Below, one piece after another: positions 1 through 10,689 of a stretch of 64,000 nucleotides of DNA (position 1 is the first letter of the stretch; every line of letters begins with the position of its first letter). The DNA comes from Symsagittifera roscoffensis (Eukaryota; Xenacoelomorpha; Acoela; Convolutidae), in the NCBI RefSeq assembly GCF_963678635.1, contig NC_087063.1, forward strand, positions 10,820,386 to 10,884,385, read 5' to 3'. Made by a program: the position numbers and the translations under genes. The notes below the pieces were generated by a model. The model was given only the letters and a program-made list of their open reading frames with translations, did no database searches and was not told where the DNA came from.

Positions 1-45
1 CAGTCGGAACATTCAGGGCTTCGCCCTGATACGAGCAGTCTTGTT
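1..45 (-). mobile_element. Element A, terminal fragment (cut by window start)
   Basis: This is the hairpin-bearing end of a repeat found several times in the window. It reads as the reverse complement of 1507-1551 and contains the perfect stem-loop TCAGGGCGAAGCCCTGA in reverse orientation. The rest of the copy, if present, lies outside the window. I do not recognise the family. Confidence 0.7.
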
Positions 46-219
46 ATCTTTAAAACCCTATAACTTTACGAAAAGTAATCTCAGATAAAATATCTTTCTA
101 GTCTCAGCTCAAGACAACGATACTTTTTGAATGATACAGAAAGTTCCGTCAAAAACGGCTAGTTAAAAACCATCCCGAGCACAAATATTCTGTTACTTTT
201 GTTACGAAAGTCGGAAGAA
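46..219 (+). mobile_element. Element A, inner-end fragment
   Basis: This stretch matches the inner part of the forward A copy at about 1852-2055, ending in the same GTTACGAAAGTCGGAA-like terminus. It is fused directly to the terminal fragment at 1-45, so it is a rearranged or nested copy. Confidence 0.6.
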
Positions 220-424
220 AAATGCTAAATTGGAAATTTAATTTGTCAAAGTAACTTTCAACATATGCAATTGTAATTATGAGCTCATAAACTTTGCGTC
301 GCTTAACACAATCTAATGACAATCTCTCCCAGTGGATTGGCGGTGGGCGCGCTACGCGTCGATAGCCTCCAGGAAGTTTCGTGAACAGTTCGTGTCTCGG
401 TTCTGGCAAGAACGCAACACGTAA
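220..424. other. Unclassified spacer
   Basis: Unique-looking sequence with a GC-richer patch near 300-420. A minus-strand frame stays open across 149-526, but it runs through the element A fragment and into the tandem repeat, so I do not call a gene. Confidence 0.4.
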
Positions 425-897
425 CAGTCTGATTGCGAAACACCAGTTAAATCTCCGAAAAAAGCGAAAAATCGCTTTCGAATAATTGTCTTTTTCGACC
501 AGTTGTTGCCTCACGGTAATGACCAATAATTGACTTGTATCAATTCAATTTGGGTTTTTTAAGCCGGATTATTTTGTTCCCTACAGCTTGATTGCGGAAC
601 ACGAGTTAAATCTCCGAAAAAAGCGAAAAGTCTTTTTCGACTAATTGTCTTTTTTGACCAGTTGTTGCCTCACGGTAATGACCAATAATTGACTTATATC
701 AATTCAACTTGGGTTTTTTAAGCCGGATTATTTCGTTCCCTACAGCCTGATTGCGGAACACGAGTTAAATCTCCGAAAAAAAGCGAAAAATCGCTTTCGA
801 ATAATTGTCTTTTTCGACCAGTTGTTGCCTCACGCTAATGACCAATTGACTTGTATCAATTCAATTTGAGTTTTTTAAGCCGGATTATTTCGTTCCC
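425..897. repeat. 159-bp tandem repeat, three copies
   Basis: Three head-to-tail units begin at about 425, 584 and 743, each starting with a version of CAGCCTGATTGCGGAACAC and ending near CGGATTATTTCGTTCCC. The units are highly similar; the third has lost about 5 bp in the CCAATAATTGAC part. Each carries an AAAGCGAAAAATCGCTTT-like hairpin or a variant of it. No coding function is evident. Confidence 0.85.
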
Positions 898-1506
898 GAC
901 GCTAAACTTCAAAACAAAATTGGAAAACATGGTAAATTTATTATCTCATACATGTCAAAATATTCCCTCTATTCTTCTGCAGTATAATTAGCTAAAGCGA
1001 CAGGAGTAACATTTATTGAAAAACAACCTATTAATGGCCCAGCTATCGAATAAAAACTTGAAGCAATTTTAAATTGTAATGAATTGACAAGAAAGGTGAC
1101 TCTTCACTGTGAAATTACCCGGGCAGCAAAATTTTCAAAAGAGTTTCCTCTGCACTGTTTCATAAAAATTTGGAAAACAAATCACAATTTCATGTGACAG
1201 GTGACTCAACTCAATTTCACTTGTGGCAAACGATTTTATGTGAAAAAAAAACATCTGAATGCAAAATTTCTACCCTTTGTCAGAAGTTGGAGCAAACAAG
1301 TAGAGGCAGTTGCTTTTCAATTACCACAGTACAACTATTAGCAGTAGTGTGCCGAGGGGCGCGGGGGCGACCATCCCTCCTTCTCAATTCTGTTTGCCAA
1401 AGTTTTTCAAAGAGTTCTCCTTTTGGAGAAACCTTGCGACATTCATTTTAGCTGACGAAACTCAAAATTTTCTACAGGCGCTTCCGCGCACCCCACTGAC
1501 TATTAC
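898..1506. other. AT-rich spacer
   Basis: No convincing gene. Two short overlapping plus-strand frames (1170-1451 and 1310-1579) disagree, and the second runs into element A, so both look like chance. Confidence 0.4.
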
Positions 1507-2652
1507 AACAAGACTGCTCGTATCAGGGCGAAGCCCTGAATGTTCCGACTGCCTTTTAAGGTTCATGGAGCAGCAGTAAAAACATCAAAAAAATTAAATG
1601 AAATAAAATAAAATGAACATTTTTTTTCTAAAATTTGAAGTTTTTTTTATTAAAATCATCCCCCCACACGCCATATAAAAAACAAAAAGAGAGATTTCGT
1701 TCCTTGTAACAAATCAATTATGGCAAATAAACTTCGTTCAACCAATTTGGAACGATTTATAAGACGGATTAAATCTCCGCTTACGCGTTAATAGCTCGAA
1801 TTATATCGCGCGTTAATTGTCCCAAATTGGTCAAAATGGCCAAAATGTCAATCTTTAAACCCTCATAACTTTACGAAAAATGATCACAGGTGAAATATCT
1901 TTTCAAATTTAAGCTCAGGACAACAATACCTTTTGAGTGATATAAAAAAAAATTTCGTCAAAAATGGCTAGTTAAAAAGTCGAAATTTTTCTGAAGAAAA
2001 AAAAACCCACCCCGAGAACAAATATTCCGTTACTTTCGTATCGAAAGTCGGAACAATAAGAATTATAACATTTTAATAAATGCATAGATGTATTTTCGAG
2101 TCTTAATTCTTAAATTATTGTTCCGACTTTCGATACGAAAGTAACGGAATATTTGTGCTCGGGGTGGGTTTTTTTTGTCTTCAGACAAATTTCGACTTTT
2201 TAACTAGCCATTTCTAACGGAATTTTTTTCATGATTCGAAAGGTATTGTTGTCCTGAGCTCAAACTTGAAAAGATATTTTACCTGTGATCTTTTTTCGTA
2301 AAGTTACGGGGGTTTAAAGATTGCCATTTTGGCCAATTTGGGACAATTAACGCGCGATATATTTCGCGCTATTAACGCGTAAGCGGAGAGTTAATCCGTC
2401 TTAAAAATCGTTCCAAATTGGTTAAAAGAAGCTTATTTGCCATAATTGGTTTGTTACAAGGAGCGAAATCTATCCTTTTGTACTTTGTATGGCGTGTGGG
2501 GGGATGATTTTCATAAAAAGTTTCAAATTTTAGAAAAAATTTTTTTTGATTTTGTTTTATTTCATAGAATTTTTTAATGTTATTACTGCTCCATAAACCT
2601 TAAAAGGCAGGCGGAACATTCAAGGCTTCGCCATGATACGATCAGTCTTGTT
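1507..2652. mobile_element. Element A inverted dimer (long palindrome)
   Basis: Two copies of element A face each other. The forward arm is about 1507-2056, the reverse arm about 2116-2652, with about 60 bp between them. The outer ends are AACAAGACTG and its reverse complement CAGTCTTGTT. Each outer end carries a hairpin (TCAGGGCGAAGCCCTGA on the left, slightly mutated on the right), and each inner end carries TTGTTCCGACTTTCG or its complement. The arms are roughly 540 bp and highly similar. No coding frame is visible, so this is a non-autonomous foldback-type element of unknown class. Confidence 0.8.
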
Positions 2653-2681
2653 CAATTTTATATTATTATTATAAAACCTAG

Positions 2682-2859
2682 TTTTGCTTCAGAAAGATTG
2701 TTTTTTGGATTTTTTGGTTGCTCGAATCACTAAAAAAAATTTATGAAAAAAAAAAGTTATTTGAACCTATTTGCACGGATTGCATTGCGGAAACGTGCTT
2801 GAAACAAACAACCGAGTACGAAACAGCTTCTTTCTTTGTGCTTAGAACAACCCCTGATG
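2682..2859 (+). CDS. Candidate internal exon, Cys-containing protein
   Basis: I do not recognise the protein. A plus-strand frame is open from just after an AG at 2680-2681 to a perfect donor GTAAGT at 2860-2865, giving 59 codons plus one base (phase 1). Its C-terminal half reads as ordinary globular protein with a cysteine pair (PICTDCIAETC). The N-terminal part is hydrophobic (IVFWIFWLL) and then lysine-rich, and may be intronic. Phase 1 matches the start of the candidate exon at 3292. Against it: the acceptor side is weak and directly follows the element A dimer, and short open frames are common in AT-rich DNA. Confidence 0.35.
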
Positions 2860-3291
2860 GTAAGTGTTCATTTTCTATAAAAAAAATTGCAAAAAATTTT
2901 TTAACTTGACCATTGACCTTAAAAATGAATATTGTTAATAAAACACATACCACTGTTTACCCGAATCTTTGCGGAATTTGTATGAAATTTGTAAGGTTTC
3001 AATTGACCCATACATTTATCTTGCAATCGTTTAAGATCTCGGATGTAGAAGAAAAATTAAACCAAACTAGTTATAATGAAAGACTCTCATATTGATATTA
3101 AGGCAGGTAAATCGTACAATTTTTCACAATTCCAAATTTCTGCTAATCTTAAGCAATAGTTTAGCAAAATCTCGCTTTGGAGACAGATAAACCCAATTTA
3201 CCTCAAGGCAAATTGTTTCTGAGAAAATAAATGTATTCACTGTTTTTGGTATTCGAGTAATTTATAATTTCTGCTATCCTCAAGCAGACAG

Positions 3292-3354
3292 CAGATACCT
3301 ATAGCTTAAACCCACATCTGAGAATGCTGAATCATATTTCGGTCACAATGACAG
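3292..3354 (+). CDS. Candidate 63-bp exon (phase 1 to 1)
   Basis: An AG at 3290-3291 and a GT at 3355 bracket 63 bases that read ADTYSLNPHLRMLNHISVTM when entered in phase 1, and leave in phase 1. This is compatible with the exon ending at 2859, so the two could splice together. The donor (GTTTGT) is weak and several AGs lie close together, so the exact acceptor is uncertain. Function unknown. Confidence 0.25.
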
Positions 3355-3864
3355 GTTTGTGTGGGCCTTGCATGCGTGTAAAAATCTAAGATTTCGTAGA
3401 TTAAATTTAATGTTTTTGAAATCAAGTTAATAGGGATTATAGTAAGCAAAAATTTTTCTTGTTAAAATCCAAAATAGTTCAGCACTTTTTGTTTTTTTTT
3501 CATTTGAAAACTAGGAAAAAAAAACAAAATTTGCAAAGTCTTGACTTCTTGAGCAAGATGTTTGGTAGAAGGCATATTTTACACGTCCTCAGCAAAACTT
3601 CTACAGGTTTAAGAACTTGTAAAATTTTATATGATTCCTACAAGAAGCGCACGAATTTTAAACTCGTTTAATCTGCAGCTCTGAATGCAAATTTTTGCCA
3701 GAATTACTGCAAAAATTATGAACAAAGTTGCATTTTGAGCTGCAGATTAGAAGAATTCAAAATTTTGTAAGACTAGATTTTCATTTCTTGCTCACATGAT
3801 ACAAAAAGTTTGCAATATTTTCTTTTCTTTTTCTTACAAGATTTAAAACTCTTTGAAAAGTTGA
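3355..3864. other. AT-rich spacer
   Basis: One open plus-strand frame (about 3459-3671) contains a possible donor after a CTACAG at about 3606, but no acceptor fits the neighbouring candidate exons. I see nothing firm. Confidence 0.35.
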
Positions 3865-4594
3865 TTACCTATGGGTACACTCAAAAAAAAGTTTAAGGTA
3901 AATTTACCTTAAAAAATACCTTAAAACACCTTAAAAAATTAAGGTAAATTTGCACTAGCTTAAGTACACCTTAATTTACCTTAAAACACCTTAAAAGTTA
4001 AGGTGTATCAACCTTAAAAAACACCTTAAAAAAAATTTTTATAAGTAAATTTACCTTAAAAATTTACCATAAAAAAGTAGGTAATTTAACTACATTTACC
4101 TTAAAATTAAGGTGTTTTTACTTTAAATTTTTACCTTAAAAACGCAAAAGCTAAGGTAAAATAACCTTAAATGTTAAGGTAAAAAAACCTTAAAAGTGAA
4201 GAGAATTAAGGTTTTTTACCTTAACATTTAAGGTTATTTTACCTTAACTTTTGTGTTTTTAAGGTAAAAATTTAAGGTAAAAACACCTTAATGTTAAGGT
4301 AAATGTAGTTAAATTACCTATTTTTTTAAGGTAAATTTTTAAGTTAAATCTACCTATAAAAATTTTTTAAGATGTTTTTTAAGGTTGATACACCTTAACT
4401 TTTAAGGTGATTTAAGGTAAATTTTTAAGGTGTTTTAAGGTAAGTTAAGGTGTACTTAAGGTAAGTTAAGGTGTACTTAAGGTAAGTTAAGGTGTACTTA
4501 AGGTAGTGCAAATTTACTTTAATTGTTAAGGTGTTTTAAGGTAATTTTTAAGGTAAATTTACCTTAACTTTTTTTTGACTGTACCCATAGGTAA
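3865..4594. mobile_element. 730-bp AAGGT/ACCTT palindrome (foldback element)
   Basis: The ends TTACCTATGGGTAC (3865-3878) and GTACCCATAGGTAA (4581-4594) are perfect reverse complements. Almost everything between them is built from TTAAGGT, AAGGTGT and AAGGTAAATTTACC words and their complements, mirrored about a centre near 4200. The right arm has three consecutive repeats of a 21-bp TTAAGGTAAGTTAAGGTGTAC-like unit at about 4440-4503. No coding frame exists. It is probably a foldback or miniature element whose body has expanded by short-repeat amplification. Confidence 0.85.
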
Positions 4595-4864
4595 TAAATG
4601 CGGGAAAAGTATTTAAACCGCATTCAAACACTTATATAATCATTTATTGGAATTAAAAACACACATGCAGCTCATGTGTGCTGCTTACAACCAGTAGAAG
4701 TAAAAATAATCTGTACGGTTTAAAAAGTGAGCTACTAGCAGGCGGCCAAAATAGAATTGATAAATGAAATTTGATTACCTGGCATGTTTAATCAATGCTC
4801 AGGCTATCAAAGTGCGCTGGTACATTTCGCAAAGTACAATGAATGCTTTAATCTGTCTTTTCAG

Positions 4865-4924
4865 GTCTTTGATTACCCGGGTCAGCTTATAGTGCAAACA
4901 ATACACACCAACGAATTCATTCTG
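4865..4924 (+). CDS. Candidate exon after a strong acceptor
   Basis: A textbook acceptor (polypyrimidine tract then TTTTCAG, ending at 4864) is followed by a frame reading VFDYPGQLIVQTIHTNEFIL. That frame reaches TAG at about 4922-4924, unless a GTAGGT donor just before the stop is used. Only phase 0 is open. I found no partner exon with matching phase. Confidence 0.25.
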
Positions 4925-5097
4925 TAGGTCAATTGATGCTGAATTAGACTTGTTATGTAATCCATAACAAAGAAGTCAAATTGGGAAAAATCCGTTATAG
5001 TATGTCCGAAATTAGAATGTTCAAAAGTTCGATGAATATGTTTTACAAAGAAAGAAATCGGATGAAATTCACATCACCCATCCACCACTTAATAAAC

Positions 5098-5181
5098 ACC
5101 CCGACACTCCCCCCCCCCCCCCCCCCCACAAAAAAACACCCCCACCAAAAAACACACCCCCACCAAAAAAACACCCCCCAA
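5098..5181. repeat. C-run and CACCCCCACCAAAAAA minisatellite
   Basis: A run of 19 C at 5109-5127 is followed by about three copies of a 16-bp CACCCCCACCAAAAAA-like unit. The strongly strand-asymmetric composition makes this a simple repeat, not coding. Confidence 0.85.
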
Positions 5182-5239
5182 TGAAGATAAACCACCACAG
5201 TATTTAGTTTGGATTAAATTACCTTAACCCTGCGAGTTA

Positions 5240-5356
5240 ATTGCTCCATTCTGATGGGCTGAACAACCAACTTGTTACTAAGTGAACATCCTCCCCCGAA
5301 AACGAATTTGTTAATCGCCTTAACATCAACTGGCGGAGGAGGTTAACTTCGTCTAA
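5240..5356 (+). repeat. Hairpin repeat J, copy 1 (diverged)
   Basis: Shares the GCTCCATTCYGAT block and the AAGTTAACATCCTCCCCC-type hairpin arms with copies at 8325-8432 and 16778-16935. Here the arms (about 5277-5298 and 5331-5352) are interrupted by a longer loop. Confidence 0.5.
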
Positions 5357-5637
5357 AAAGTTTTACCAAGATAATTTGTATTTTCTCGAACTTAAAAATC
5401 ATTCAGTTGTCAAAATAACAGTTTTTGATTGACAAAATTTTGTATGAAAATTTTATTAGCACCTTAATCATAATTTTTGGGAGCTCGAAATGTTTCGAAG
5501 TATTTTAGATATTAAACTGCAAATTCGGATGCGTTAAAAAAATTGTCATTTTGACAGGTATATATACGTTTGTGCATAAGAAACGTTTGTGATTTTTCTT
5601 TTCAGTTTTTTTTTTAGATTTTCCTTCGTATTCCCAG

Positions 5638-5867
5638 GTTTTGATACCACATGGAACTTTGGTTGTTCTGAACACGAAAGAAACTTATTTTCTAATAATG
5701 CCGTTCGACAATCTTGCACCATGCAACTTTCTAACTTAAACTTACTTCACAAACTCTGCGAGTCAATCAAACTTTTTTTCAGCACAAGACTAGCTGTAAA
5801 GCCAACCCCTACCGCTTCAAAACACTTATTTTACTGCAAAGTTTTTTTTGAAACCCAGCAGTATTAA
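5638..5867 (+). CDS. Candidate exon, possibly terminal, Cys-containing
   Basis: After a good acceptor (TTCCTTCGTATTCCCAG ending at 5637) a phase-1 frame stays open for 76 codons to TAA at 5865-5867. It reads GFDTTWNFGCSEHERNLF and onward, with four or five spaced cysteines and normal amino-acid use. A possible donor GTAAAG inside it would shorten the exon in phase 0. I do not recognise the family. It could belong to the same plus-strand gene as the candidates at 2682 and 3292, which also use phase 1, but this is inference. Confidence 0.35.
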
Positions 5868-8324
5868 TAATTTTATCTGAAATTATAGATTCATATAAAA
5901 TCTCCGATTTTATGAACAAACTGTGTTTTAAGATCAGAGGCTCCAACAACTCATTTTTAAAATCAAGAAAAGAAAATGTTTGCTATGTGGACGCCTTAGG
6001 TTTTTTGATATGTTGATGTGTTGTTGTTTGATATGTTGATGCCTAAGGATTTTGGTGAAAATTTTAGTTTTTTTTTTCAAATAAACCAAAACGAAAAATT
6101 TTTTCACTGCACGACACATAACTTATGCCACTAGGCTAACAATTTCAATTTGAAAAAAAAAAGAATAGCGGGTTTGTTTTCAATTAGCTCAGATTCTTCC
6201 GACCTTTCAAAAAAAACTTGAAAGTTTTTTTTTCAAAAAAGGTGTATTTTGAGCGTGTTGTGATGAGAGAACTAATTGAACGACTACTTATTTAGTGAAT
6301 TAAGCATAACCAACAGCTGTTGTTTTCGAAATGTAAATAACCAATGAAACATAAAAAGAAAGTAAAAACTTTTTTAAAAATTGCAGAATCAATTTATGTA
6401 TTTCGAAAATCTTCTTAGAAGCGCTAAACGAATCGCGACTGAAAAGACTTCAATATGATTGATCACTCAATTCATTCCGATGTCTTTTTGTGGTAACTGG
6501 CTTTGGTTAAAAAAAAACAAAGAAAACTTGTTTGCTCACTCTATTCACTCGAAAAATTAGCGAAACCAAACATTTCATTACGGTCTTTCTCGCCACTGAG
6601 GAAAGTATTGTAAAACTGTTAAAGTTTTTACAAAACTCAAATTGAAAGGGACTCTCAATTATTTAAAACTGGGTTCTTTTCGATTACTTTTTTTTTGTGA
6701 AGAAAAAAAACTGAAACACAACCGACGACAAAGTCCCTCCCCATTTTCAATGGTTGGCACAATAATATAGTTTTCTCGTTCAAACTAAAAACAAGTTGCA
6801 ATCCTTGAGCAACAAAAGCGCTGAGAAAACTTCACGCTTTGAATTGTAAAGCTTTCAACATTTTAATTAAAATTTTGCGATTTAACTTACATAGTTTTAT
6901 TAAGATTTAAAATGAAAAAAAAAGTTTTGCAATGTTTCAATCGCCTACTTTTTATTGCGAGCTACGGCTGCCAGATAAGTCAATTGTTTCTGTTGAAAAA
7001 ATCGAAAGTTAAAAACTTCAGTTGTTTTCTATCATAGTTAAGTTGATGCGTAACCCTGACTCCTCTGACAAATGTGTGTACAGAAACTATCTTTCTGTAT
7101 TTTTAAGCAAGTGTTTCAAACTAAATCGTAGAAATTTCTTGAAAACAAAAATGCGTAACATTTTTCAGCTAATACCGGCAAATTTTGTTGAGTATTTGGT
7201 TTTTTTCATTTGTCTGTAAATATTTCGCGAATATGCAATAATTTTGCAATAATTGTAGCCAACAAACATCAATAAAAACTGCGGCAATAAAATGAATAAA
7301 ATTGATAAAGAAATTTCAGGTAGACTGAAATTCAATCATGATCGATATAATTTTCTTAACCGACTTAAGAAAATAAGTAAATTCTGTTTCGCCTTTTATG
7401 TTAGGGGCATGTTTTTTTCATATCTTTCGTCACAAGGCTTCAAAAGATCTTTTAGAAATCAGAACAAACGAACAATTTTCAAAAATAGTGTTCGGCTACA
7501 AACAGACATATATAATTCAATTTCAAAAAATTGTAAAAAAAAAACTTTTTTCCTAAATAATTGAGCAAACCGAATCATTTAAAAAAAATTTAGATGAAAA
7601 ATTTATCATTAAACAGCTCAAGTTGGTTAAAATTATAGACAATTTTCAAATTTTATGTTGGTGGAAAACATTCAAATTATGCTTTACCGTGTGAATAAAA
7701 TGTAAAAGTCATAATTGGAAGTAAAATCATGAAAAAACCTTCGGGCATCTTGTTTGACGAAATAAACAAGTGATTAACGGTGGAAAATAACCTTGAACAA
7801 AAAATTTAATATTCCAAAGACACTTGGATTTGTTTCAGATCAAGTTGTTTCATATATAGCAAATCTGGTTTTTCAAACCAAAAGTTTTTATTTGCATCGG
7901 GAGGTTTAATGTTTAATGTGAAAGTTTAATGTGAAAATTATCAAGTTATTCCGCATATTTCCATTCAAAGAAAACATTAGGAGAGAGTTTTTACATATAA
8001 TGCATTTTAGCTGGATGCTGGACAACTAGCCCAAACGTAAAAGTATGGACTTAAAACCGAATTTATTCTCATATAGTCATTAAGTTTCGGTAATTTGAAA
8101 ACTACACTGAAAAGTTAATCAACTTCAAAATTTTCCACACCAATTTTTGGCTTTCTTAAAAGATTAAGCATCTGATTAGAAACTAAAACATGTTTATAAT
8201 TTATAGATTTCCAAATCAGGCTGATGTAATCAACGGATGTGATCAAGCTAACAACCTCCCCCAGATAGACCAAATTAAAATCCTCCACCCCAGCGTTCAC
8301 TTTAAAATGAATTTGCTAAGAACT
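5868..8324. other. AT-rich region without a supported gene
   Basis: Contains many A/T homopolymers and two weak plus-strand exon-like stretches with acceptors at about 7037 and 7339 (phase 1). Neither has a consensus donor. No repeat family other than scattered AT words was recognised. Confidence 0.4.
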
Positions 8325-8432
8325 GCATGTAAATTGCTCCATTCCGATTGCCTAAAATTTGGAACTCAGAACCAAGTTAATATCCTCCCCCTAAACAGTT
8401 TAGGTGGGAGGATGTTAACTTAGTCCAAGGGA
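8325..8432 (+). repeat. Hairpin repeat J, copy 2
   Basis: The arms ACCAAGTTAATATCCTCCCC and a near-complement ending GGATGTTAACTTAGT form a long hairpin at 8381-8427 with a short loop. The same arms occur at 5277-5352 and 16787-16843, and an isolated arm lies near 8266. This is a palindromic miniature repeat of unknown class. Confidence 0.6.
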
Positions 8433-10689
8433 TGCCTTTCTTAAGTGGTGCAATGTCAAGAGTAACTCTTATTATGGACTAAATTTGCCTAAATTTTTCA
8501 AAACTAACAATTAATAGATGAAAAAATAATGTTTTGAGATGCTTTTAATGTGTCGGTTTTGGCCTAAAGTCCTTTCGGCTTGATCTGTTGTCGTAGACCC
8601 ATTTTAGCTATTAGTTTCGAAATGTATTTTCATCAAAAAGGCTGTAAGCGTGTCGTATGAATCAAACAAACAGTTCTTTGAAAGGATCATTGAAACAATT
8701 TTTTATTTACTATCTTTCAATTTTTATATGGGATTTTGAAGTTCAAAATATTTGAGAACTCTATAAAATGTTTTTGTTTTGCACATGAAAACACAAATTG
8801 TTTTTTTTTCTGTATCGCCTAAATTGTCTATAATTGAAGTCGTTGTATCTGATCAACGAAAACATTTTTGAATATTTGAGTTATGATAAAACCTAAAATC
8901 CTTTTCCTACGAATATAAAATACTTTTCAAGCCACAACGTCAGGGAAGTTGCAGTATAAGGTTTCAAATTAAAACATAGAAACAAAACTGCTCTTATATC
9001 ATATTAGTGCACTGAAAGTTCCTTAAGTCCTTTTATTGGTATCGAATAGTTGTTTGCAAAAAAAATATAAAAAAACATAAAATTTTGAACAATATCAAAC
9101 ATCAAGTTTGAAAATTTGAGCAGCACGAATTTAATACGAACACTTAGCTATCCTCAAATTAAAGTGGAACAAACTTTTTGTGCAGGAAAATTTCGCCAAA
9201 CATGAAAAAACCTCACTCTTTTTTCAGCACTATTAAAAAATCTTCACAGCGCACAAAAAAATGGCAATGCTTCAACCCATAAAATTAAACAAAAATAAGT
9301 GAGGGTAGAAAAAACTTTTTTATTTGAATTCACTGTGTAGATATTTTGGATAGGGTAAAAAAAACTTTGGGTAAGTACTTTTAGTTCAGTGGCCAAATGG
9401 GAAATTGCAACAAAAAACTTAAATACGTAGCGATAAAAAGCTAAATCGATAGGAAACCGCACTGGAATTATATGGATGGAAATCAATTAAATTTAGATTT
9501 TTATCAGTGTCTAAGAAAATAAAAAAAACAATCTCTTATTATCTATTTTAAAAAAGGATTATATTGCTATTATTTAAGAAAGCATTCAAATCTATTGTGA
9601 ATCAATTATGATCGATTTCTTTTAACTTTTATAGATCTAGACAATGAAACTTCATTCTAATCGATTTTTGACACGTTTTTGAGATGCAAACTTTAACGCA
9701 CATGAATAGTTTTTTTTTCACGTTTTAAAGTATAGTTGGTTGTTAATTTTTGTTCAACTGAAAAACTCTCTGGACAACTTTGATCTTTGGTTAGTTGGTT
9801 AGTTTTTTTTACAATACTCAATTATCAGTTTTTACTTTTGTCCTCCCACCTGAATTAACCCCGCCACAACAATTAGAAGAAAAAAAATTCGTTTTATTTC
9901 TTTTTAATCGGGTTATAATTAATTTTGAATTTGATAAGATTATGATCAATTGCTTATTCTATTTTTTGCTGAGTGCAACATGGGAATCGACTACTTTGAT
10001 TGTATTTTAGATCACAAAAATTCCATTACAATCGATTTCTTTTCAAAATTCTTAGATGAGGGAATATTGTACTTGATTTGGCGTTTCTCCATTCTCGAGA
10101 AGAAATGTATTTCACCGATAGATAGCTACATCAGATCTACTTGATGTTGAGCACTGTAGGTCTTATCAATCATTTTTGTATTTTTTTTTGCTGATTTGTT
10201 TCTATTTTTTTGTTGATTGAGTTGTTCGGAGAACAAGACGACAGCTAATAAGATGACGGCAGTTTTTGTTGGGATTTCGTATTGACGCTAGACACAGGTT
10301 TTTCAATTGTGTTTCTGAAACTCTGTCTTTCTGCTATAATTCTGATTAGTTGTATTAATGTCATGTTGTTTTACTTTTCTAGCAGCGTTGATTAGTCTCA
10401 AAAGTTTTCGTTTAAATTTTTTTTATAATTTTTAGCCTTACTTTTGGCAGTCGATAACCAAATGAATTTATATGTCCAAATTAGTAGATAACAATGTCCT
10501 GATTGCAAATTAGGACCCTTTTTACCAGCTGTTATTAATTGTTTGTGAAATAGGGCGTTCTTAGTGTACCCACAAACGAGGAGATTCAGTTTTTATCAAA
10601 TTCAGATCGATTCAGTTTGCCTATTTTTTGTTTGTCTTTCACATCCTTCAGTGAGTTGTCGTGACTTACATATTTTGTTAAATTAAAGC
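8433..10689. other. AT-rich region without a supported gene
   Basis: Nothing firm. Short frames near 9795-10144 have AG acceptors but no donor or homology. ATTATGATCGATT-type words begin to appear from about 9600, as in repeat E. Confidence 0.4.

Noticed and set aside
149-526. 125-codon minus-strand frame
   Set aside because: It is a chimera of tandem-repeat, unique and element A sequence. No unit-to-unit frame conservation.
1-1551. A single large transposon bounded by the two inverted hairpin ends at 1-45 and 1507-1551
   Set aside because: The left end is joined to an internal A fragment and the right end belongs to the 1507-2652 pair. No target duplication can be tested because the left flank is outside the window.
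8190-8423. 77-codon plus-strand frame
   Set aside because: It runs through the hairpin repeat J, whose other copies do not preserve any frame.
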